Source: Paenarthrobacter sp. JL.01a (GTDB taxonomy: Bacteria; Actinomycetota; Actinomycetes; Actinomycetales; Micrococcaceae). From it: 64,000 nt of DNA. The stretch lies in the NCBI RefSeq assembly GCF_025452095.1, contig NZ_CP104877.1, positions 682,001-746,000 on the forward strand, written 5' to 3'. Of the stretch, positions 34,430 to 43,232 are shown piece after piece. Positions within the stretch are counted from its first letter, which is position 1. The number at the start of each line of letters is the position of its first letter. The position numbers were made by a program, and so were the translations under genes. Under the pieces are notes generated by a model, which saw only the letters and a program-made list of their open reading frames with translations, was not told the DNA's origin and did not search any database.

Positions 34430-35827
34430 GTGCGCATGTCTGCGATGCCGGAGGCTTACGGGGCTGCATTGGAACGGGCCATGGTCCATGCCGGTGCTTG
34501 GCTCACGTCAGTGCCTACTCGTCCTGTCCGCCCTTCATCCGACGCCGACCAAGTAGCCGGCAGCATCCTGCAGCGCCTTCCTGATGAGGCCACCGATGCC
34601 GCCGAGGTAGTGGATGAGCTTGCGGCTCTGGCTGAGCCTGGCCTCATGGCCATACAGTCTGGCCGTTTCTTCGGGTGGGTCATGGGCGGCACCCTGCCCG
34701 CGGCCATGGCCGCCGACTGGCTCGTCTCGGCCTGGGACCAGAACACCGGGCTTCGCTTCGCCACCCCGGCGGCAGCCGCCATCGAGGAATCGGCCGCTGC
34801 TTGGCTGCTGGACCTTCTTCACCTTCCCGCAACAGCCGACGTCGGATTCACCACTGGCGCTACCACCGCCAACTTCGTGGGGCTGGCAGCGGGACGGCAG
34901 TACCTGATGGACGAAGCCGGCTGGGACCTTGAGTCGCTGGGCCTGAATGGCGGGCCGAGAATCACCACCTTCGCGGGCAGGGAACGCCACGCCGCAGTGG
35001 ACCTTGCGCTGCGGTACCTTGGCTTGGGTTCCTGCGTTCCTGTCGATGCTGACCACGAGGGCCGTATCCTCCCCGACGCCCTGGCAGCAGCCATGGATGA
35101 GCAGCCGGGTCCGTCCTTGGTGTGTTTGCAGGCAGGTAACCTGCACTCCGGCGCTTTCGATCCCATGGAAGAAGCAATCGCGGTTGCCCACGACCGTGGA
35201 GCGTGGGTCCATGTCGATGGTGCTTTCGGTCTGTGGGCTGCTGTGAGCCCGACTTTGAGGCAGCGGCTGGCCGGTGTAGAGGAGGCCGACTCCTGGGCTA
35301 CCGACGCCCACAAGACCCTCAACGTCCCATATGACTGCGGACTGGCGATCGTCTCCCGCCCCGAATCCTTGCGCCGCGCCTTCAGCGTCCACACCAGCTA
35401 TTTGATTGCCAGCGAAACGGGACTGGGTGACCCTTTGGAGAAGGTCCCTGAGATGTCCCGGCGGGCACGCGGCATCCCGGTGTGGGCTGCTTTGCGGCAA
35501 CTGGGCCGGTCCGGGGTGATCGCCATGGTGGAGCGGCTGGCGGCAAACGCGCGGGCGCTCGCGGAGGGCCTGGCTGCGATTCCCGGCGTCGAAGTCCTCA
35601 ACGACGTGGTGTTCACCCAAGTCTCCGTGAGCTTCGGCAGCGACGACCGCACCCACAGGATCACGCAACGTCTCATGGCCGAAGGCGCGGTGTGGATGTC
35701 CGGCTCGTCCTGGCGGGGCCGGGAGATCCTCAGGATTTCCGTGAGCAACTGGACCACGGATGCCGGAGACGTGGCCGCGTCCATCGCGGCGGTCCGGGGT
35801 GCCGTGGAGGCAGAGCCGGAAGATTAG
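34430..35827 (+). CDS. group II PLP-dependent decarboxylase family protein
   Basis: 465 residues. The GTG at 34430 has GGAGG 6 bases upstream; an ATG two codons later is also possible. PLP-fold landmarks: DVGFTTGATTANFVGLAAGRQ, VHVDGAFGLWAA (cofactor Asp), and SWATDAHKTLNVPYDCG with the Schiff-base Lys near residue 291. Members decarboxylate amino acids such as Glu, Asp, Trp or Tyr, but many actinobacterial homologues are unassigned and could be lyases. It ends 80 bases before the second hipBA module. Confidence 0.9.
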   Translation: MRMSAMPEAYGAALERAMVHAGAWLTSVPTRPVRPSSDADQVAGSILQRLPDEATDAAEVVDELAALAEPGLMAIQSGRFFGWVMGGTLPAAMAADWLVSAWDQNTGLRFATPAAAAIEESAAAWLLDLLHLPATADVGFTTGATTANFVGLAAGRQYLMDEAGWDLESLGLNGGPRITTFAGRERHAAVDLALRYLGLGSCVPVDADHEGRILPDALAAAMDEQPGPSLVCLQAGNLHSGAFDPMEEAIAVAHDRGAWVHVDGAFGLWAAVSPTLRQRLAGVEEADSWATDAHKTLNVPYDCGLAIVSRPESLRRAFSVHTSYLIASETGLGDPLEKVPEMSRRARGIPVWAALRQLGRSGVIAMVERLAANARALAEGLAAIPGVEVLNDVVFTQVSVSFGSDDRTHRITQRLMAEGAVWMSGSSWRGREILRISVSNWTTDAGDVAASIAAVRGAVEAEPED

Positions 35828-35860
35828 AGGCCTTCGCCGAGCTCTCCGCTGGAGCATAAA

Positions 35861-35907
35861 GTAGCTATTCTGTTGTATTAGCTGCTCTAATGCTCCAAAA
35901 TAGCTAC
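35861..35907 (+). promoter_or_regulatory. operator/promoter of the second hipBA module
   Basis: GTAGCTATT (35861-35869) and AATAGCTAC (35899-35907) are a perfect 9-bp inverted repeat flanking an AT-rich centre (TGTTGTATTAGC) that can carry the -10 element. A second inverted pair GGAGCAT (35851-35857) / ATGCTCC (35890-35896) interleaves with it. The palindrome ends at the base before the ATG at 35908. Confidence 0.75.
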
Positions 35908-36192
35908 ATGACTCTTAGTGATGCCGCCCAGCGTCTAGGGGAGAATCTCCGAAGCCGAAGAATCATTCTCGGCTTGTCGCAAGAGCTTGTTGCCGAACGT
36001 GCGGACATCTCACGACAGACCTTAATGCGTCTTGAAGCGGGTGAAGGTGGAAAGGTTGAGCACCTGATGACCGTAGCGTCAGTACTTGGTGTTGCTGATG
36101 ATCTTATTAATGCTGTCGATCCTCTGAATACTGACCTTGGCAAGGCACGGGCGCATTTGCTGAACAGGCAACGTGCCCCGAGGCGGAGCTAA
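35908..36192 (+). CDS. hipB: HipB-like antitoxin (XRE HTH), second module
   Basis: 94 residues from ATG 35908; an earlier ATG at 35890 lies inside the operator. XRE HTH: RLGENLRSRRIILGLSQELVA, then RADISRQTLMRLEAGEGGKV. The C-terminal 30 residues (NAVDPLNTDLGKARAHLL) extend beyond the HTH, unlike the first HipB. AT content is clearly higher than in neighbouring genes (GATGATCTTATTAATGCTG), a sign of recent transfer. Its stop and the hipA ATG share TAATG. Confidence 0.88.
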   Translation: MTLSDAAQRLGENLRSRRIILGLSQELVAERADISRQTLMRLEAGEGGKVEHLMTVASVLGVADDLINAVDPLNTDLGKARAHLLNRQRAPRRS

Positions 36193-37568
36193 TGGCGGTC
36201 CGAAACATCAGGCAGATTGAAGTACTCGTCAACGAGGCCTTGGCGGGCACGATGGACGTTGCAACGGACGGCCATTCTTCCCGCGAACATATCTCTTTCA
36301 CATACGCTGACAGCTGGTTATCGGCAGCGGAAGCTTTCGAAGTTTCTCCAGAGCTCCCCCTGCGTCGTGGTCCCCAGACGCCCACACTGGGGCGGGACCT
36401 ATTCGGGTCATTTCAGGATGCTGCCCCGGACGACTGGGGTAAAAAGCTGCTGTTCCAGGAACTTCGCCAAAAGGCGCTCGCCGACGGTGCCCGCCGGATC
36501 CCGCCCACGGGCGAGGCGGGTTACTTGTTGCTGGTCAATGATGAAACGAGACAGGGAGCGCTCCGGTTCAGGGAGAACGGCCAATTCCTGTCGTCGTGGG
36601 GTCGGGAGGCCCGGGTCCGCGACCTCAAAGTTCTCGCTGATGAAGCCAGGCTCTTTTCTGAAACCGGTGAAGTCAAAGAGGAGAACTCTTTGCTCATGGG
36701 AGCCGGTTCTTCTCCTGGCGGTGCACAGCCCAAGGCTTGGATACGGGACCATGACGGGTCAATGCTGTTGGCTAAGTTCCCGAAGACATCGGACATCAAC
36801 AACGTACAAATGTGGGAAATGGTCGCTGTCAGACTCCAACAGCGGGCACGCATCCTTGTCGCCGAGTCGCGGCTCATGCCACTGACGGAGTTTTCCCACA
36901 TTTTCCTCACACGGCGATTCGACCGCGACGGCTCCCGGCGCATTCCTTACATGAGCGTGCGAACGGCGCTCCAGTTGGACACATACTCGCATCCCGATTA
37001 CGTAAAAATTGCCTCGGAAGTCGCACACCTATCTGCGAGTCCAGTTCAGGACGCCAACGAGTTGTTCAGCCGGGCAGCTTTTATAGCCATGGTCAACAAC
37101 ACCGATGACCACATGAGAAACCACGGACTTCTAAGGACTGGAACAGGCTGGCGTCTGTCACCGTCGTTTGACGTGAATCCGATGCCTGTGGGGACATCGG
37201 AAACTCCGCTCACTCCACACGGTGGCCTGTTCGATAGGGACGTTCGGGATCTCTTGGACTTCGCCGACGCTTTTCGGTTGACCCGGGACTCGGCCATCGA
37301 AAGACTGCAGCACGTCGCGGAAGCGGTATCCCACTGGCGGGAGGAGGCCCTCAGCCTCGGAGCTGATGCTGAAACCCTGGACTACATGGTTAGGGCCTTC
37401 GAAGGTGAGAACAGCAGGCGTGTAGCATCCTTGACTCCCGCTCCGGCAGTCATCGATATCGGCGCATCAAGTGAGTCGAAACCCCGACAATCGCATGGGC
37501 ACGTCTGGGTGCCCGAACACGTGCGTAGCGGGAAAATCATTCCGGGGCATTTCCGACGACGGAGCTGA
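36192..37568 (+). CDS. hipA: HipA-like kinase toxin, second module
   Basis: 458 residues, the longer HipA type. The N-terminal domain (residues about 20-105) ends PPTGEAGYLLLVND; the ATP loop is SSPGGAQPKAWI (about 175); LLAKFPKTSD carries the ATP lysine; IFLTRRFDRDGSRR; catalytic loop NNTDDHMRNHGLL with base Asp at about 304; metal site PSFDVNPMP. All key residues are present. The last 40 residues (ending VWVPEHVRSGKIIPGHFRRRS) form an unusual basic tail past the usual HipA end. It is unrelated in detail to the first HipA, so the two modules are independent acquisitions, not a duplication. Confidence 0.92.
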   Translation: MAVRNIRQIEVLVNEALAGTMDVATDGHSSREHISFTYADSWLSAAEAFEVSPELPLRRGPQTPTLGRDLFGSFQDAAPDDWGKKLLFQELRQKALADGARRIPPTGEAGYLLLVNDETRQGALRFRENGQFLSSWGREARVRDLKVLADEARLFSETGEVKEENSLLMGAGSSPGGAQPKAWIRDHDGSMLLAKFPKTSDINNVQMWEMVAVRLQQRARILVAESRLMPLTEFSHIFLTRRFDRDGSRRIPYMSVRTALQLDTYSHPDYVKIASEVAHLSASPVQDANELFSRAAFIAMVNNTDDHMRNHGLLRTGTGWRLSPSFDVNPMPVGTSETPLTPHGGLFDRDVRDLLDFADAFRLTRDSAIERLQHVAEAVSHWREEALSLGADAETLDYMVRAFEGENSRRVASLTPAPAVIDIGASSESKPRQSHGHVWVPEHVRSGKIIPGHFRRRS

Positions 37569-37614
37569 GCGGCCCACCCTGTCAGACGGCCCGGACTACG
37601 TCAGGTGCAAGCCC

Positions 37615-39645
37615 CTAGCCCCGGAGCTCGTACACTGTGGTTCCGCCGATGGTCTGCGCCTGATAGTTCGCGGCCACCCAAGCCGCGATCTCACTGGAAG
37701 CATCCGAACCGCCATTGCCCTGCATGAGGCGGCCTCCAATGAAGTAGTGGACCTTCCCGTCGGCCACGAGCTGCTGGAACTGCGCCAAGGTCGGTGAAGG
37801 GTCCGTTCCGTTGAACCCGCCAACGGCCATGACCGGCAGCCCGGTGGCCAGTTGGTAGCCGGCCGCGTTGTTGGAACCCACGACGGCGGCCGCCCAGGTG
37901 TAGTTGTCGGCGTCGGCTTTGAGAGCGGTCACCAGTTCGGACGACGGCGTGGTGGCACCAAGCAGCCCGCCCATGGCTCCGCCTTGCCCGCCACCATTAA
38001 TACCGCCGCCACCAAAACCCTGCCCGCCCAGCGTCTGCCCCGTGCCCTGCCGTGTGGCCGGTCCCCGAACACCCTGCGCTGATCCGTTGCGGCCGAAACC
38101 GGGCCCGAACCCCGCAGCCGTGGCCGGACCTGCGCTCACGATTGCCCCCGTGTGCGGCACGGCGGCGGTCGCCACTGAGTAGGCCAGCGGTGCGGCGAGG
38201 GCAACAGCGACGGCGAGGCCCGCCGTCGTACGCGTCAACCAGGCCCGGCGCCAGCGGCCGGTCAGGACAACGGCGGTGGCCAGCAGCACGGTGCCAAGAA
38301 TCACCACCCACCGCAGCCACGGAAGGAACGTCGGGGCTTGGCCCAGGAGGGCGAAGGCCGTGAGCCCCGCGGCCAGCAGTGACGCCCCAAGGAGCAAGGC
38401 GACAGGGAGTTGCGGGCGCCGCTGCCACAACAGCACACCGCCCAGGCCAACCAGCCCGGCAATTCCCGGAGCCAGTGCCACTGCGTAGTAGGGGTGGATG
38501 ATGCCCTGCATGTAGCTGAACACCAGGCCGGTCACCAGCAGCCACGAACCCCACACAAGGACCGAGGCCCTGACCACGTCGGTTCGCGGCGCGCGGCGGC
38601 CCAGCCACAAGAGGGCACCGCCAAGAACGAGCGCGGTCGGAATGAGCCACGCGATCTGGCCACCAAACTCCGTGCCGAACATGCGCAGCAAGCCCGGGGT
38701 GCCCCACCCGTTGCCGCCACCGCCGACACTGCCGGTCTCGTCGCCGTTGAGCCGGCCCAAGCCGTTGTAGCCAAACGTCAGTTCCAGGATCGAGTTGTTC
38801 TGTGAGCCGCCGATATAGGGTCGCAGGTTCGCGGGAACAAGTTCGACGGCGGCAATCCACCAACCAGCCGACGCCACCATTGCGCCCCCTGCGGCCAGGA
38901 GGTGGAGTACCCGCTTGCCGGGCTTGGGGTGGGCCGAAACAAGGTAGGCGAGCGCGAAGCCCGGTACCACCAGGAGGACCTGCAGTTGCTTGGCCAGGAA
39001 GCCAAAACCAAGGAATACCCCGGCAAGGATGAGCCATCGCAGTTTCCGGTCCTGGATGGAGCGGACCACCGCGTAGCCAGCAGCGGTCATCAGCAGGACA
39101 AGCAAAGCGTCCGGGTTGTTGAAGCGGAACATGAGCGTGGCAACGGGCGTGAGGGCCAGGACCGCGGCGGCCAGGAGGCCGGCGCGGTGCGCCAAGCGGA
39201 GGTTGTCCGTGGCGGGGAGCGCTGCCCGGCGGATGGCCAGGTACATGATCCACGCGGTCGCCACCCCCATCAACGCCTGCGGAACCAGGATGCTCCAGGA
39301 GCTCAGGCCGAACATTCGGACGGACAGCCCAGTGATCCAGAGTGCCGCCGGAGGCTTGTCCACGGTGATGGAATTGGCGGCGTCGGAAGAGCCGAAGAAC
39401 CACGCTGTCCAGTCCTGCGAGCCGGCCTGGGCTGCGGCGGAGTAGAACGCGTTGGCCCAACCGGAGGCTCCGAGGCCCCAGATGTACAGGACTGCGGTTC
39501 CCACAAGGACTGCCGTGAGTTCGAGGCGGTACCGGACGGGGCTTCGGTTGCTGCGACGTCCGGCCCGGCTTCCTGGAGCCACGCGGCTTTGTGCCGCGCT
39601 CGCCGGGCCCGCTGGTTCAGTCAGCGGTTTGAAGTACGTGGTCAT
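37615..39645 (-). CDS. GT39-type membrane glycosyltransferase, second of a tandem pair
   Basis: 676 residues from the ATG at 39645 (MTTYFKPL); the open frame runs on to 40647 but that stretch is antisense-free overlap with the neighbouring GT39 gene and is not used. About 12 membrane segments. ArnT/PMT-like marks: the first loop with SITVDKPPAALWI and the acidic region before it, and FRFNNPDALLVLL. The C-terminal 130 residues form an external domain (SSELVTALKADADNYTW ... AAWVAANYQAQTIGGTTVY) preceded by a Gly-rich linker, as in the YkcB family. It should transfer a sugar from a polyprenyl-phosphate donor to an envelope acceptor on the outer face. It follows its paralogue by 2 bases. Confidence 0.9.
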   Translation of the reverse strand: MTTYFKPLTEPAGPASAAQSRVAPGSRAGRRSNRSPVRYRLELTAVLVGTAVLYIWGLGASGWANAFYSAAAQAGSQDWTAWFFGSSDAANSITVDKPPAALWITGLSVRMFGLSSWSILVPQALMGVATAWIMYLAIRRAALPATDNLRLAHRAGLLAAAVLALTPVATLMFRFNNPDALLVLLMTAAGYAVVRSIQDRKLRWLILAGVFLGFGFLAKQLQVLLVVPGFALAYLVSAHPKPGKRVLHLLAAGGAMVASAGWWIAAVELVPANLRPYIGGSQNNSILELTFGYNGLGRLNGDETGSVGGGGNGWGTPGLLRMFGTEFGGQIAWLIPTALVLGGALLWLGRRAPRTDVVRASVLVWGSWLLVTGLVFSYMQGIIHPYYAVALAPGIAGLVGLGGVLLWQRRPQLPVALLLGASLLAAGLTAFALLGQAPTFLPWLRWVVILGTVLLATAVVLTGRWRRAWLTRTTAGLAVAVALAAPLAYSVATAAVPHTGAIVSAGPATAAGFGPGFGRNGSAQGVRGPATRQGTGQTLGGQGFGGGGINGGGQGGAMGGLLGATTPSSELVTALKADADNYTWAAAVVGSNNAAGYQLATGLPVMAVGGFNGTDPSPTLAQFQQLVADGKVHYFIGGRLMQGNGGSDASSEIAAWVAANYQAQTIGGTTVYELRG

Positions 39646-39647
39646 GG

Positions 39648-41726
39648 TCAGCCCACCAGCTTGTAGACGGTGGTACTGCCGACGGTTTGGGCCTGGTAGT
39701 TGGCAGCTACCCAGGCTGCGACCTCGGAGTTGCCGCCACGGCCGCCCATACCGCCACCCATTCCGCCGCCGGAGATGAAGTAGCTGATCTGGCCTTTGTC
39801 CACCATGTCCTGGAACTGGGCCAGAGTGGGGTAGGGGTCGCCGCCGTTCCAGCCGCCGAGGGCGATCACGCTGGTGTTCGTGGCGAGTTCCAGGTCGGCT
39901 GCCTGGGTGGCTCCGGAGACAATGGCCGACCATTTGGTGGTGGTGGATTTGAGCAGTGCCGTCAGCTCGGCGTTCGCGGTGCTCCCGCCGCCGGGGCCGC
40001 CGAATCCTCCGGCGCCCGGGAAGGCGTTGGCTGTCGGATCGGTCGTCCCGCCGAGGCCATTCTCCGCATCGCCAAAGTCGCGGTTCCTGCCGTCCAGTCC
40101 GGCCCGGGCGCCAAAGCCGCCGCTGGCCGCACCGGCAGGTCCCGACGTCGGAATGGAACCCGAGTGCGGAGTCGCCGCAGTAACCACTGTCCACGCCCCG
40201 GTTCCCAGCCCTCCGGCGAGCAACGACAACACGACGACGGCGGCAGCGGGCAGCCGTCGGAGGCCACCCTTGAGCTTGGAGGCACCCAGTTGATCCACAC
40301 GAAGCAGGAGTGCGGCGGCGGCGAGGACACCAAGGACCACCACGACGATCCGCAGCCACGGCAGCCATGAGGCGTCCCGGCCCAGGAGCACTGCGGACCA
40401 CAGCGCACTGCCCAGCACCACCACTGCCAGCACGATCCGGGGCATCCACGACGCCCGGCCGCGCCAGAGTTCGACGCATCCGATGCCGATAAGGGCGGCA
40501 ATCGCAGGTGCCAGGGCCACCGCATAGTACGGGTGGACGATGCCGCTCATGAAGCTGAAGATGCCGGCCGTGACGATCAGCCAGCCGCCCCACATCAGCA
40601 GGGCAGCGCGGCTTCGCGACGTGCGGGCTTCGCGGCGCGTAAACCACAGCCCCGCCACCAGCAGGATCAACGCTGCAGGCAGGAGCCAGGAGACTTCACC
40701 CCCAAAGCTGGTCCCGAACATCCGGCCCAGGCCGGCCGCGCCACCGAAGCCACCGCCACCAGCGCCACCGAAACCACCGGCGCCCCCGAAGCCACCGCCC
40801 GGCAGACCGCCGCCCGCACCGGAACCCCCGGGCATGCCGCCTGCGCCGCCTTCACCCGAGCCGGTGATGCGCCCCAGCCCGTTGTAGCCGAAGGTCAGTT
40901 CCAGGAAACTGTTGCCCTCCGAGCCGGCCATATAGGGCCTGGCCGAGGCCGGAGTCAGCTGGAAGATCGCGATGTAGGTACCCGCCACGGCAACGATGCC
41001 CGCGCCCGCAGCACCGAGGTGCAGGATCCGCTTGCGCAGGGTTGTGGGAGCTGCCCAGAGATAGGCCAGTGCAAGGCCCGGCACGATCAGGAACCCTTGG
41101 AGCATCTTGCTCAGGAACGCCAGGCCCACCACTGCGCCGGCCGCGGCCAGCCATTTCCAGCCGGCCTTCTCAATGGCGCGGGTCGTCAGGTACGCGGCCA
41201 GCACGAGGCACAAGGTCAGCATGGCGTCGGGGTTGTTGAAGCGGAACATCAGGGCAGCAACGGGTGTCAGGGCCAGGGCGCCACCGGCGAGGAGCCCTGC
41301 CGCGGGACCGGACACGCGCTTGACCGTCAGGTACAGAAGCCCGACGGCGGCGACCCCCATGAGCGCCTCCGGAACCAGCATGCTGGTAGGGGAGAAGCCG
41401 AAGATCCTGCCCACCAAGGCCGGAATCCAGAGGGACGCCGGCGGCTTGTCCACCGTGATCGCGTTGCCGGAGTCGAGGGAGCCGAAGAAGAGTGCCGTCC
41501 AGTCCTTGGTGCCTGCCTGGATAGCTGCTGCATAGAAGGAGTTGCCGTACCCGGTGGCGGCAAGGTTCCACAGATAGAGGAACGCGGTCCCCACCAGAAG
41601 CGAGGCGGCGGACGGACGTACCCAGCGTGGTTGCTGTCCGAAAGCGAGGCGCTTCAGGCGGGTTGCTGTCTCCGGGGACGTCACGGGTTCGTCAACGGCA
41701 TGGCTTGGCTGAAGGGCTGTGATCAT
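39648..41726 (-). CDS. GT39-type membrane glycosyltransferase, first of a tandem pair
   Basis: 692 residues from ATG 41726. Same architecture as its downstream neighbour: ITVDKPPASLWIPALV in the first external loop, FRFNNPDAMLTL, about 12 membrane segments and a C-terminal external domain (AELTALLKSTTTKWSAI ... AAWVAANYQAQTVGSTTVYKL). A long Gly-rich external loop (GGAGGFGGAGGGGFGG, about residues 300-345) is inserted before a membrane segment. The two proteins are clearly paralogues from a tandem duplication but have diverged, so they may use different acceptors. The start overlaps the GT2-GtrA stop as ATGA. Confidence 0.9.
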   Translation of the reverse strand: MITALQPSHAVDEPVTSPETATRLKRLAFGQQPRWVRPSAASLLVGTAFLYLWNLAATGYGNSFYAAAIQAGTKDWTALFFGSLDSGNAITVDKPPASLWIPALVGRIFGFSPTSMLVPEALMGVAAVGLLYLTVKRVSGPAAGLLAGGALALTPVAALMFRFNNPDAMLTLCLVLAAYLTTRAIEKAGWKWLAAAGAVVGLAFLSKMLQGFLIVPGLALAYLWAAPTTLRKRILHLGAAGAGIVAVAGTYIAIFQLTPASARPYMAGSEGNSFLELTFGYNGLGRITGSGEGGAGGMPGGSGAGGGLPGGGFGGAGGFGGAGGGGFGGAAGLGRMFGTSFGGEVSWLLPAALILLVAGLWFTRREARTSRSRAALLMWGGWLIVTAGIFSFMSGIVHPYYAVALAPAIAALIGIGCVELWRGRASWMPRIVLAVVVLGSALWSAVLLGRDASWLPWLRIVVVVLGVLAAAALLLRVDQLGASKLKGGLRRLPAAAVVVLSLLAGGLGTGAWTVVTAATPHSGSIPTSGPAGAASGGFGARAGLDGRNRDFGDAENGLGGTTDPTANAFPGAGGFGGPGGGSTANAELTALLKSTTTKWSAIVSGATQAADLELATNTSVIALGGWNGGDPYPTLAQFQDMVDKGQISYFISGGGMGGGMGGRGGNSEVAAWVAANYQAQTVGSTTVYKLVG

Positions 41727-43078
41727 TTCGCTGCCACCTCTGTGGTCTTGTCGGAACCCTCGGGCTGAGGGGCGGGTTTGGTGGGGCGGCGAAACACCCA
41801 CAGGCGGAACAGGAGGAACCGTGCCACGGTCGCGGCGAGGTTCGCGCCAACCACGGTTGCCACCTCAAGCCAGCGGTCCGGCGTCGTGGTTCCGTGCACC
41901 AGGGCCAGCGCGCCCGAGGTGAGTGCCAGGCCGATGCTGAAAACAATCAGGCCTTCGAAATGGTGGCGGGCGTGGTTGCCGCCCTGGATGCCGAACGTGA
42001 AGCGCCGGTTGGCCGCTGTGTTGGCGACGGCGGTCACGATCAGGGCCAGGAAGTTGGCGAGCTGCGGGTCCATGAATCCCCGGCACAGCAGGAAGATCAG
42101 CAGGTAAGCGACGGTGGACGCCGCGCCGATCACAGCAAAGCGCACCAGTTGCCCGAACAGGCTGGCGCGTGGGGTCGCTTCCGAGGTTCGCGACGACGCC
42201 GGCAACGGGCCGCGGGCCAGGGCCGCGCGCAGCTCCGGGATGGGGATCCGGCCGGTGACGAGGTCGCGCGTCAGGCGCGCCATTCCGCGGAGGTCGGCCA
42301 CGGCGGTTCGTACGACGTCGACACTTGAGTTGGGATCGTCCGTCCAGTCGACGGGGACTTCATGGACACGGAGGCCGCAGCGCTCGGCGAGGACCAGGAG
42401 TTCGGTGTCGAAGAACCAGGCGTTGTCCAGGGTGTGGGGGAGGATCCTGTGGGCGACGTCTGCCCGGATGGCCTTGAAGCCGCACTGGGCATCGGAGAAC
42501 CGGGCCCCCATGAGCGTATGCAGGAGGACGTTGTAGCTGCGGGATACGAACTCGCGTTTTGGCCCGCGGACCACTCGGGAGTTGCGGGACAGACGTGTAC
42601 CGATGGCAAGGTCTGAGTGGCCGGAGATCAGTGGAGCCAGCAGGGGCGCCAGGGCGGCCAGATCAGTGGAAAGGTCCACATCCATGTAGGCGAGCACCGG
42701 GGACGGCGAGGCGAGCCAGACCTGGCGCAGGGCGTTGCCCCGGCCCTTCTCCTCGAAGCGCATGACGCCGATTTCGGGGAGCTCGCGGGCCAGACGCTCG
42801 GCGATCTTCAGCGTGTTGTCCGTGCTGGCGTTGTCCGCCACCGTGATGCGGAACGTATGCGGGAACGACTCCACCAGGTGACCGTGCAGGCGGCGCAGGC
42901 ATTCCTCGAGGTCGGTCTCTTCGTTGTGGACGGGAATGGTGACGTCCAGGACAGGGACTGAGGTCCGCGTGTCCACGGGAAAGCGCCGCGGCTGCCGGTG
43001 GGGCAAGGCAGGAGCGGCGAAGTTCCCCGCATGGGCGGGGTTCGGCAGCGCACTGGTGGCGGGATCTATGAGCGTCAT
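41723..43078 (-). CDS. GT2 polyprenyl-phosphate glycosyltransferase fused to a GtrA-like domain
   Basis: 451 residues. Residues about 40-285: GT2 catalytic domain with VLDVTIPVHNEETDLEECL, MDVDLSTDL (DxD) and DAQCGFKAIRADV, typical of dolichyl/undecaprenyl-phosphate sugar synthases. Residues about 310-435: four membrane segments of the GtrA/GtcA type (LVRFAVIGAASTVAYLLIF, NFLALIVTAVANTAANRRFTF), which flip the lipid-linked sugar outward. One protein thus makes and delivers the donor that the two GT39 enzymes directly downstream use. It is the first gene of the three-gene operon. Confidence 0.92.
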   Translation of the reverse strand: MTLIDPATSALPNPAHAGNFAAPALPHRQPRRFPVDTRTSVPVLDVTIPVHNEETDLEECLRRLHGHLVESFPHTFRITVADNASTDNTLKIAERLARELPEIGVMRFEEKGRGNALRQVWLASPSPVLAYMDVDLSTDLAALAPLLAPLISGHSDLAIGTRLSRNSRVVRGPKREFVSRSYNVLLHTLMGARFSDAQCGFKAIRADVAHRILPHTLDNAWFFDTELLVLAERCGLRVHEVPVDWTDDPNSSVDVVRTAVADLRGMARLTRDLVTGRIPIPELRAALARGPLPASSRTSEATPRASLFGQLVRFAVIGAASTVAYLLIFLLCRGFMDPQLANFLALIVTAVANTAANRRFTFGIQGGNHARHHFEGLIVFSIGLALTSGALALVHGTTTPDRWLEVATVVGANLAATVARFLLFRLWVFRRPTKPAPQPEGSDKTTEVAAK

Positions 43079-43150
43079 GCATTCACAGTGGGGCCGCCGA
43101 TTGTGAGGGCTTTAGGCGGAAGCTGTGACGCGACTGTGTAAGTATGCAGG

Positions 43151-43189
43151 GCCCCCTGCACGCGAATAGGCGCCCCCTGCACGCGAAAA
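43151..43189. repeat. 21-bp tandem direct repeat
   Basis: GCCCCCTGCACGCGAA occurs at 43151-43166 and 43172-43187, a 21-base unit repeated twice in the gap between the lytic gene terminator and the GT2-GtrA start. Confidence 0.7.
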
Positions 43190-43217
43190 GCCGCCCCCGG
43201 AACGGGAGCGGCTTTTC
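43185..43217 (-). terminator. terminator of the lytic transglycosylase-like gene
   Basis: GAAAAGCCGC (43185-43194) pairs with GCGGCTTTTC (43208-43217); on the minus strand the stem ends in a TTTT run. It begins 15 bases after the stop of the gene ending at 43233. Confidence 0.85.
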
Positions 43218-43232
43218 GGGAAAGCTCTTGGC

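Noticed and set aside
39646-40647. Upstream extension of the second GT39 frame giving a 1010-residue protein
   Set aside because: The extra 334 residues overlap the other GT39 gene in another frame and read as an Arg/Gly/Pro-rich shadow; the ATG at 39645 starts the normal family N-terminus.
40690-40860. Gly-rich stretch in the GT39 gene as a sign of frameshift or misassembly
   Set aside because: The frame stays open through it, flanking membrane segments are in register with the paralogue, and a shorter Gly-rich loop is present there too.
43151-43189. Tandem 21-bp repeat as a regulator binding site for the GT2-GtrA operon
   Set aside because: It partly overlaps the terminator of the preceding gene and has no inverted symmetry; without more copies there is no ground to call it an operator.
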